Shown here: piece after piece, positions 43,047 through 48,372 of the stretch
Position numbering within the stretch: position 1 is the stretch's first letter
Layout: the number at the start of each line of letters is the position of its first letter
Assembly (NCBI RefSeq): GCF_001685015.1
Contig: NZ_MAYT01000009.1
Location: 1 to 48,372 of the forward strand
Reading direction: 5' to 3'
Source of the DNA: Pseudobacillus wudalianchiensis
GTDB lineage: Bacteria; Bacillota; Bacilli; Bacillales; Domibacillaceae
DNA length: 48,372 nt
Made by a program: the position numbers and the translations under genes
Notes under the pieces: model-generated
Database searches by the model: none
What the model saw: the letters and a program-made list of their open reading frames with translations, nothing else
What the model was told of the DNA's origin: nothing

Positions 43047-44690
43047 TTGTTGAAAATAGCGATTAGTATAAAAAACGCCCTTCGATTGCCTGTTATGAAA
43101 AAAACTAGATTAGTAGCAGGGCATAAAGGAATTGAAAATAATATAAAATGGGTCACTATTGTTGAAGTATTAGGAGATATCGATCGATTGCAGGCGGGAG
43201 AGTTTTTAATTACGACAGGGTTTGGTATATCAGATAGCGAAGAACAGCTGGAAGTTTTTCATAAGTTGCTTCAATCAAAATTGTTATCTGGAATTGCCAT
43301 TTATACGGGCTTCTATATGAAAAAAATCCCCATAAGCTTTGTTGAATTAGCTAATGAGAATGATCTGCCATTAATTGAAATTCCTACAGATATTAATTTT
43401 TCCGAAATCACAAAAGCTATGCTGGAACAAATTGTGAATAATCAAATGCATCTGTTGGGACAGGCAGAAAATATACACCGGGAATTAACAAACCTTATAT
43501 TAAATGATCAGAGTTTAACAGAAGTAACAGAACAGCTCGCCCAATTGACAAACTCAGATATTGTTATCTATAACGAACTTCACCAAACCATTTATACGAA
43601 TCAAAAAAACAGCGACCAGAAGCTCAGCCAAATGACACTTTCCCTTGATGGACAAAAAATCAATGTATCTAACTATCTAGTTGAAAGTTTAAAAAGAGAA
43701 TCCAGAGTTAATTTCACCTTTGAAAACCACATTTCTACGGTTTGTCCAATCATCGCCAAACAATCCTGCTACGGCTGGATCGTGATGACAAAACCGAAAG
43801 AACACTGGCGGGAGCTTGATGGTATCAGTATCGAGCAGGCTGCCCCCATCTATGCGATGGAGTTTTTAAAAAAACAGGCAATCGAAGAAGCACAATTACG
43901 AATTCATAGTAATTTTTTAGACGACATCTTTAACCAAAATTATTTGAACGAAAAAGTGATCATTGACCAGGGTTTAAAGCTTGGTTATGATTTATCTTTA
44001 AATCAATCTGTTTTTCATCTGATATTCAAACAAGTGGATGGAGTTGATGGAAAGTGGAGCGATAAACTTTACCACTTAACAGATCAGATTCTTAGACAGA
44101 AAATGAAACAGCATATGATCCAGACAAAACTAAACTCCATTATCTTTTTAACAAATGTAGATGGGAAGACAAAAGAAGATAAATACCAACATTGCCTCAA
44201 TCTTGCGGAGGAACTATTGAGAAATTGGACATATTGTTTTCCAAATATTGAATTAATCATAGGAATCGGAAGAGGTTATGACAAACTAGATGAATTAGGA
44301 AAAAGCGCACAGGAAGCACAGTATGCGGTAAAATTGAGTGGTCTCATCGGCAAGGATGTCAAGATTGTTCATTACGATGATTTAGGGATATACGACTTAT
44401 TACTGCAAATGGAACGCTCGGGGATTAGCTTGACCTCCATTTATGAGCAACATATCAGCGGTTTACTCAGTGATAATGACAAAGAAATCAATTTAATTGA
44501 AACACTCGACAGTTATTTTAAAAATAACCAAAGCATCCAAAACGCGGCTAAGGAATTGTATATTCACCGACATACATTGAGATACCGACTAAATCAGATT
44601 GAAATTAGAACGGGAATGGACATTAAATCAACGGAGGATCTGCTGAAGCTACAGTTGAGTGTAATGGCGTATAAATTAGTGAATATATGA
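43047..44690 (+). CDS. PucR-family transcriptional regulator
   Basis: A regulator of about 545 residues with an N-terminal PucR domain (SIKNALRLPVMKKTRLVAGH ... NIKWVTIVEVLGD), a CdaR-like middle region and a C-terminal HTH (QSIQNAAKELYIHRHTLRYR). Divergent from the beta-amino-acid operon, so probably its activator. The start is unclear: GGAGG (43042-43046) directly abuts TTG 43047, TTG 43050 is only 3 nt away, and the ideally spaced codon at 43056 is ATA, where relatives would have ATG before AISIK. The frame is intact otherwise. Confidence 0.85.
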   Translation: MLKIAISIKNALRLPVMKKTRLVAGHKGIENNIKWVTIVEVLGDIDRLQAGEFLITTGFGISDSEEQLEVFHKLLQSKLLSGIAIYTGFYMKKIPISFVELANENDLPLIEIPTDINFSEITKAMLEQIVNNQMHLLGQAENIHRELTNLILNDQSLTEVTEQLAQLTNSDIVIYNELHQTIYTNQKNSDQKLSQMTLSLDGQKINVSNYLVESLKRESRVNFTFENHISTVCPIIAKQSCYGWIVMTKPKEHWRELDGISIEQAAPIYAMEFLKKQAIEEAQLRIHSNFLDDIFNQNYLNEKVIIDQGLKLGYDLSLNQSVFHLIFKQVDGVDGKWSDKLYHLTDQILRQKMKQHMIQTKLNSIIFLTNVDGKTKEDKYQHCLNLAEELLRNWTYCFPNIELIIGIGRGYDKLDELGKSAQEAQYAVKLSGLIGKDVKIVHYDDLGIYDLLLQMERSGISLTSIYEQHISGLLSDNDKEINLIETLDSYFKNNQSIQNAAKELYIHRHTLRYRLNQIEIRTGMDIKSTEDLLKLQLSVMAYKLVNI

Positions 44691-44712
44691 ATAAAAGTGC
44701 ATTTGCGGATAA

Positions 44713-44760
44713 GAGGCCGGTTCACCAGATCGTTTTTCAAAGACCTTTTGAGTCGGCCTC
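44713..44760 (+). repeat. Inverted repeat after the PucR-type gene
   Basis: GAGGCCG (44713-44719) and CGGCCTC (44754-44760) are mirror copies flanking a T-rich loop. It lies 22 nt after the regulator's stop and may act as a weak terminator, although no T-tract follows the right arm. Confidence 0.35.
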
Positions 44761-44883
44761 ATAAATCAAATACACTATATTATATCTAATACGACAATTA
44801 TTCAAAATTCTTTTCTAATATGTTCTATACTTTCCCATTTTGATTCTAGTAAGGTCCTCTCTTATTTTTATGATAAGCAACGT

Positions 44884-44914
44884 AAATAAAGCCAACCAAC
44901 GGGCTACCGTTGGC
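44884..44914 (-). terminator. Terminator on the minus strand
   Basis: CCAACGG-GCTA-CCGTTGG is a perfect 7-bp hairpin. On the minus strand it is followed by TTGGCTTTATTT. It lies about 80 nt past the stop of the gene at 44997. Confidence 0.55.
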
Positions 44915-44996
44915 GGGTAATCGGGCGCGGAGCTTGAGGATTGAAACTAGTGGGCAAATCTCAATTTCTCAACTAAGCTTTTTGAGTATTTCTTAT

Positions 44997-45284
44997 TTAA
45001 CTTTCCCACTCCGTTAGTTGAATAGCCTTTAAAACTTTATTAGCAATCATTAAACTGCCTTTAGACTTCCGAAATTCTTCTACGAAAATCCCATTGATTT
45101 CCCCTGCCAATTCCTCAATATCATTCGCGCTAAGAGTAGCAGATACAATTTGTTGAATTTCAAATTCATACTCGTCATCCGGGCAGTATATAGCTAATAA
45201 ATTCAAGGGGGCCCATTCGTTAATTTTCCTTTCGACCATCTTAAATATTTCGCTATACTTATCTTTAAAATGTTTATTCGACAA
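44997..45284 (-). CDS. DUF1871-like small protein
   Basis: A protein of about 95 residues with INEWAPLNLLAIYCPDDEYE, FEIQQIVSATLSANDIEELA and IFVEEFRKSKG. The pattern (INEW.P...L...PDDEY..E) resembles the Bacillus DUF1871/YugE family, of unknown function. The frame is open further upstream, but a TTG at 45284 with GGAAAGAG 9 nt before it gives a better start (SNKHFKDKYSEIF). Soluble; no membrane segments. Confidence 0.5.
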   Translation of the reverse strand: MSNKHFKDKYSEIFKMVERKINEWAPLNLLAIYCPDDEYEFEIQQIVSATLSANDIEELAGEINGIFVEEFRKSKGSLMIANKVLKAIQLTEWES

Positions 45285-45416
45285 TTGATCATACTCTTTC
45301 CTTTTGCCTCGGCATGATATTTTTAAGCTTCTCCTTAAACGCTCCACGCTCTTTAAAAAACAAATGGGGTCCCACTTTTAACTTACATAATCTCCGATAC
45401 AGGAAGTAGTAAGTCT

Positions 45417-45764
45417 CTAAATAAGATAAGCTATAAAAAAAATAAGCATTACACCTAATATTAAAAAAATAAGTGTAGAAACATACTGTTTTGAGTTCAG
45501 ATGCTTCCACTCTAGAATAGCTTGAAATCCTAACAACAAAATAAGATACACTATCCAATACCACTTATTAGAATTTATACCCTTTGTAATCACAAACGGT
45601 AAAGTACATAAAAAGATAACCGCCAGAATGATTCTTCCCCGACGATCAATATTTTTGCCAGAGGTTGTTGAGATCTTTTTCTTTTCCACACCAAGTAGTT
45701 TATTGATTAATTTTTCTAGAGCAATAAATAAGAGCAATGAAAGCGTAAGAACAACAATAAGCAT
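45417..45764 (-). CDS. DUF4181-like membrane protein
   Basis: A 115-residue protein with four hydrophobic segments and a polar cytoplasmic loop LGVEKKKISTTSGKNIDRRG between the first and second. The loop and the ending EWKHLNSKQYVSTLIFLILG match DUF4181, a Bacillus-type membrane family of unknown function. The ATG at 45764 is chosen since GGAG lies 6 nt upstream; the TTG four codons earlier overlaps that site. Confidence 0.65.
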   Translation of the reverse strand: MLIVVLTLSLLLFIALEKLINKLLGVEKKKISTTSGKNIDRRGRIILAVIFLCTLPFVITKGINSNKWYWIVYLILLLGFQAILEWKHLNSKQYVSTLIFLILGVMLIFFIAYLI

Positions 45765-46134
45765 TAAAGGCTCCAAACAAATCCCTCATTTTTATATCGA
45801 TTTTACCTCTAAATTCCTATTTTTGTGAAATCGAAGTACGTTTTTATTGAAAAATATCTTAAAAAATTAAATGAATGCTTTATACAATCTTAGTTCACAT
45901 AACATCACAAGAAGGAAGCAGACACACCAAGAGAAACCCTTACCCGGCAAGAGGATTTCTTTTTGTCTCACCTTCTTCTCTATACACGATTTTATACATC
46001 ATTAATTTCACAGGGTTTCTGACCACCCAATCAGCTTGATCGTTGCATAAAAAAGTAGGTTTTTATGCACTGAGAACACTAAAAAATTTATAAGAAATGA
46101 GACTAAAAGAGTAAAAAGCAAAAGCTTGAAACTT
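45765..46134. other. Gene-free stretch with a hairpin
   Basis: No gene. Near 45933-45969 AGAAACCCTT is roughly mirrored by AAGAGGATTTCT and followed by TTTTTG, a possible plus-strand terminator without an obvious gene before it. Confidence 0.35.
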
Positions 46135-46569
46135 TCACCAAAAACGTGGAAAAACAAATATTACAAGGGACGGTATAACGCAAATTATCCAGCTAATAAC
46201 CTTATTCTTAATCTTTTGACTGGCTAAAAAGGCCAGCGAGCCTAATATTGTTGAGATCATCAAAAAAGGGATAAGATCCCACTCGAAAATAAATTCCGTA
46301 ATGGTTCCACCTATGCCGCCTAAAAGAAAAAAGACAAAATAACTTTTTATTCCCCTATAGACTTTCCATCTTATTAAAAATAAACAAGCAAGTCCCAGAA
46401 TGCCATATATATAACCAAATATCGAAGCAAATACAAACATGCCATAGAAATCATGATAAATATAAGAGATGTCTTGGAACACTATCTGACTAGAAATCAT
46501 TAATGAAAATGATGCTATAATAATTGCCGCAGCTGAACCTTTTAAGTAACTAATTAAGTAGCTAATCAT
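46135..46569 (-). CDS. Hypothetical polytopic membrane protein
   Basis: A 144-residue protein with about five hydrophobic helices (around residues 10-28, 42-65, 75-95, 98-112 and 118-140). No family recognised. The ATG at 46569 (MISYLISYLKGS) follows GGAG at 6 nt. It probably forms an operon with the small membrane protein gene 32 nt upstream; the pair may work together. Confidence 0.5.
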   Translation of the reverse strand: MISYLISYLKGSAAAIIIASFSLMISSQIVFQDISYIYHDFYGMFVFASIFGYIYGILGLACLFLIRWKVYRGIKSYFVFFLLGGIGGTITEFIFEWDLIPFLMISTILGSLAFLASQKIKNKVISWIICVIPSLVIFVFPRFW

Positions 46570-46601
46570 GTTGTTCTCCAATCTTATTCCTCAATATCAA
46601 T

Positions 46602-46901
46602 TTATAACATTAACATTGCTTCTCCGGTTAATAATGATAGAGTGATTCCCCCTAATAAGCTCGCTAAAATAAAGGATGGTATAGAAAGTAGAACCTTAAC
46701 TCGGAATCGAATGTCACTAAAGTGTGTATAAAATCGATCTATCGGTTTCCAAACTAAAATGGCAAGAAGCACAAACATACATGTAGCAATTAAATCAACA
46801 CCCGTAAACGGGGGACTGATATACTCATTGAAATAGAAATTAAAGACAAAAAACACACTAAACAATATAGATTGAAAAACAAAAAATTTAAAGTGCTTCA
46901 T
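46602..46901 (-). CDS. Hypothetical small membrane protein
   Basis: A 99-residue protein with three hydrophobic helices (FFVFQSILFSVFFVFNFYF; LIATCMFVLLAILVW; VLLSIPSFILASLLGGITLS). The ATG at 46901 follows GGAG at 10 nt. Family not recognised. First gene of a presumed two-gene membrane-protein unit. Confidence 0.5.
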   Translation of the reverse strand: MKHFKFFVFQSILFSVFFVFNFYFNEYISPPFTGVDLIATCMFVLLAILVWKPIDRFYTHFSDIRFRVKVLLSIPSFILASLLGGITLSLLTGEAMLML

Positions 46902-47281
46902 AGATAATTTGCTCCTATTCCATGCCATGAGTGTGTGCAAATTATAAGCTTTATAACAAAAACAGTAAATACATTTTTGAACTTAGTGAACAGTTCGTTG
47001 AAGATATGCAGTATCTCCACCTTTTCTAATGATAAAAAACGACAAAAAGAATGAAAAGTAACAGTCAGAATAGTGTTTAAATGTGTATTAAGAGTGACTA
47101 TCAATCCAAGAGGAAAATAGCCTTTTTGGGACGGAAAATAACCGTTCGTAAAAGTGTACATTAATGAAACGACCTTTTTAGTTTCCTTGTTCAAGTAAAT
47201 CCCATAAAAAAAGATTATTTTTATCCTTATTGGTGAAAACTGCCTCATAGGTAGCTACCCGTTACTTCAGTAAGAATTACA
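46902..47281. other. Gene-free stretch with a repeated motif
   Basis: No accepted gene; a minus-strand frame at 46898-47248 has no ribosome site. CCGTTCGTAAAAGTGTAC at 47142-47159 repeats the motif at 35085-35102, with a similar upstream T-run and GGGAC/GGAC block. Confidence 0.4.
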
Positions 47282-47722
47282 CTAACGAATAAACGCCAAT
47301 TCTGTATTAGCAAGTGCATCGTTTAACCATAGAGGATGCATTTTCAATAGATCTTGGGGTAGGTTCTGCTGTTCAAAAAACTTAATTTCTAGTGACTCAG
47401 AAGAATTACATCGTAGTTCTCCACCAGTAATTTCAGCAAGAAAACAGGTTGTTATAAAATGTACTACTTTGCCATTTGGATAAGCAAACACCTGTGAATG
47501 AGGGTCAGAGTACACACCAATAAGCTTTTTAATTCTTATATCTAAATTAGTTTCCTCTTTTACTTCTCTGATAGCTGCCTCAGAAACTGTTTCCCCTATT
47601 TCTATGTGTCCTGAAGGAATACCCCATAGTCCTACATCTGATCTTTTCTGTAACAAAACTTGTTTTTCCTCATTTAAAATAATCACTGCGACCCCAGCTT
47701 TTAAATCATCAATTCCTTTCAT
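47282..47722 (-). CDS. NUDIX hydrolase
   Basis: A 146-residue NUDIX hydrolase, which cleaves nucleoside diphosphates linked to another moiety. The Nudix box is GHIEIGETVSEAAIREVKEE followed by TNL; the usual Gly near its end is Asn. The early segment (DDLKAGVAVIILNEEKQVLL) and SDVGLWGIPSG are typical. AAGGAGG lies 7 nt before the ATG. A terminator and a ykkC-class aptamer lie directly upstream, so expression is probably controlled by premature termination in response to a small ligand. Confidence 0.88.
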   Translation of the reverse strand: MKGIDDLKAGVAVIILNEEKQVLLQKRSDVGLWGIPSGHIEIGETVSEAAIREVKEETNLDIRIKKLIGVYSDPHSQVFAYPNGKVVHFITTCFLAEITGGELRCNSSESLEIKFFEQQNLPQDLLKMHPLWLNDALANTELAFIR

Positions 47723-47745
47723 ACAATAACCCTCCTTAAAGTAAT

Positions 47746-47816
47746 AAAAAAAGGACCGAAGAGAAAGATTTCAACGCATAACAAATACGCTGAACCTTTC
47801 CCCTCGGACCTTTTAT
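47746..47816 (-). terminator. Riboswitch-linked terminator before NUDIX gene
   Basis: On the minus strand AAAAGGTCCGAGGGGAAAG can pair (two G-U pairs, one mismatch) with CTTTCTCTTCGGTCCTTTT, then T residues, just upstream of the NUDIX ribosome site. Its left arm is also the 3' segment of the aptamer, so ligand binding should block the terminator and turn the gene on. Confidence 0.7.
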
Positions 47817-47897
47817 GTCAATAGGTGCCTTTTACATATCGTAAAAGATGTAGCCCTTGGTCACTGACCTACCTAGATAGCGGAGCCCTAGCTACAA
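47798..47897 (-). promoter_or_regulatory. ykkC-class riboswitch (possibly subtype 2c, NDP)
   Basis: The minus-strand leader opens with TGTAGCTAGGGCTCCG and closes that stem with CCAAGGGCTACA, matching the CUAGGGUUCCG...GCUAC layout of ykkC RNAs. A CTTTTAC-loop-GTAAAAG hairpin and ATAAAAGGTCCGAGGGGA follow, like the conserved AUAAAAGCCCGGGAGA. Downstream is a NUDIX gene; the ykkC subtype 2c, which senses nucleoside diphosphates, is known for NUDIX association. Class assignment is by eye. Confidence 0.6.
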
Positions 47898-48051
47898 TTT
47901 TCCAGTTCATATTTATTTTACAACTAATACTCAGAAAATGAAAGATCACTCTTTCACTAAACTGCGGCGTTACTTTAAGTACATTTTTTATTTTATAAAA
48001 TAGTACCGAAAACGAGCGTTATATAAATCAAGCGATCTTCTTAATATACAT

Positions 48052-48151
48052 AAAAAAGCATCCCGTCAGCTTTGAACTGCACCCCAATTGTTAGCTGTGT
48101 CTAACAATTGGGGTGCAGTTCACATTTATAAAACTGGCCAGATGCTTTTTT
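48052..48151 (-). terminator. tRNA-cluster terminator split by an insertion
   Basis: AAAAAAGCATC (48052-48062) and GATGCTTTTTT (48141-48151) are perfect mirror arms with inner partial pairing (CAG/CTG). Read on the minus strand this is a terminator after the tRNA-Arg gene, whose loop holds the 50-bp palindrome described separately. Confidence 0.5.
48073..48122. mobile_element. 50-bp perfect palindrome made of IS3-type ends
   Basis: TGAACTGCACCCCAATTG plus TTAG, a CTGTGT centre, then the exact mirror ending CAGTTCA: two 22-nt arms. The outer sequence matches the left end of the IS3-type copy at 16114 (TGAACTGCCC...TGTTAG) and the right end at 4615 (TGTCTAAC...CTTCA). It has no coding capacity, like a MITE or a solo left-plus-right end. 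Confidence 0.55.
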
Positions 48152-48166
48152 ACAATTTACGTGTTA

Positions 48167-48240
48167 CACGACTTAGAGGATTCGAACCTCTGACCGACAG
48201 CTTAGAAGGCTGTTGCTCTATCCTGCTGAGCTAAAGGCGC
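48167..48240 (-). tRNA. tRNA-Arg (TCT), imperfect acceptor stem
   Basis: Cloverleaf with anticodon loop CTTCTAA (anticodon TCT, 48204-48206), stem ACAGC/GCTGT, D-arm GCTC...GAGC and T-arm AGAGG-TTCGAAT-CCTCT. Acceptor GCGCCTT pairs with AAGTCGT, giving one C-U mismatch and a terminal G-U pair. No CCA is encoded. The changes at the 3' end suggest erosion, a phage-like tRNA, or an old integration boundary. Confidence 0.75.
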
Positions 48241-48247
48241 ATATATA

Positions 48248-48338
48248 TGGCGGAGAAAGAGGGATTTGAACCCTGGCGTCGCTTACGCGACCTACCCCCT
48301 TAACAGGGGCGCCTCTTCAGCCTCTTGAGTACTTCCCG
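48248..48338 (-). tRNA. tRNA-Ser-like gene with GTT (Asn) anticodon
   Basis: A 91-nt class-II tRNA with a long variable arm (GTCGC-GTAA-GCGAC) and G73-CCA, closely resembling Bacillus tRNA-Ser(GCT). The anticodon loop is CTGTTAA, so the anticodon is GTT (48302-48304), which reads Asn codons. Mismatches: C1-C72, G28-G42, and C-C at the outer T-stem pair. It may be a pseudo-tRNA or a genuine mischarged tRNA. Confidence 0.7.
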
Positions 48339-48353
48339 AGAAAAAATAAAAAC

Positions 48354-48372
48354 TCCGCAGGCAAGATTCGAA
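48354..48372 (-). tRNA. Partial tRNA at the window edge
   Basis: Minus strand TTCGAATCTTGCCTGCGGA: the T-loop, 3' T-stem strand TCTTG, acceptor strand CCTGCGG and discriminator A, with no CCA. The rest lies beyond the window, so identity is unknown. It extends the tRNA cluster. Confidence 0.5.

Noticed and set aside
44925-44950. Sequence ending GGATTGAAAC, reminiscent of a CRISPR repeat end
   Set aside because: Only one copy, no spacing pattern and no cas genes; it lies next to a minus-strand terminator.
45289-45564. 91-codon minus-strand frame between two genes
   Set aside because: It overlaps the end of the DUF4181 gene and the ribosome site of the DUF1871-like gene; composition is not protein-like.
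46898-47248. 116-codon minus-strand frame
   Set aside because: No ribosome site; covers the repeated motif and a promoter-like region, and its end clips the next gene.

Overview
The window looks like a chromosomal stretch from a low-GC, spore-forming Bacillaceae (Bacillus/Peribacillus/Neobacillus-like). Pointers are AT-rich intergenic DNA, strong AAGGAGG-type ribosome sites, frequent GTG/TTG starts, a beta-lysine N-acetyltransferase (AblB) operon of the B. subtilis yodTSRQP type, and Bacillus-type small membrane families (DUF2975, DUF4181). It reads as an accessory region: working catabolic islands separated by a dense graveyard of broken genes and mobile-element scraps. Functions are assigned by motif recognition; no database search was possible.

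Layout. 0.1-4.2 kb: GMC oxidoreductase, AAC(6')-like acetyltransferase, a DUF2975 membrane protein with its XRE regulator (the latter cut by a stop), then an IS3 right-end remnant. 4.7-9.6 kb (minus): a SsuABC/TauABC-like importer co-transcribed with a HisC-like aminotransferase and a D-2-hydroxyacid dehydrogenase. 9.6-17 kb: decay zone with an IS6 remnant, an nhaC 3' remnant, a XerS-like recombinase lacking a catalytic Arg, a broken SDR / intact monooxygenase / broken Crp-Fnr cluster, a frameshifted secreted protein, nested IS3 fragments fused to an oxidoreductase stub, and the 3' end of a group II intron. 17-19 kb: uncharacterised proteins, one of them beheaded.

19.1-27 kb is a peptide/acyl-amino-acid utilisation island: M20 amidohydrolase, PepD-type dipeptidase, YfcC-family transporter, divergent PucR-type regulator, and a second full-length PepD paralogue that has lost most of its metal and catalytic residues. 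27.5-30.8 kb holds a frameshifted double-HTH protein, a frameshifted tyrosine recombinase, an integrase scrap and an IS6 scrap. 30.9-34.8 kb: a short UvrA-like ABC protein and an apparently intact IS3 element.

35.7-44.7 kb is a beta-amino-acid (lysine-degradation type) operon: aminotransferase, CoA-transferase A and B, thiolase, M20 deacylase, AblB and a truncated nhaC whose end is replaced by the C-terminus of ribosomal protein S14. No kamA is present. A second PucR-type regulator is divergent. 45-47.7 kb: small membrane and soluble proteins and a NUDIX hydrolase preceded by a ykkC-class riboswitch. The right edge carries a minus-strand tRNA cluster, including a serine-type tRNA body with an asparagine (GUU) anticodon.

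The most notable items are the inactive PepD paralogue kept beside its active partner, the tRNA-Ser-like gene with GUU anticodon, the nhaC-rpsN fusion, and the ykkC-type switch on the NUDIX gene.
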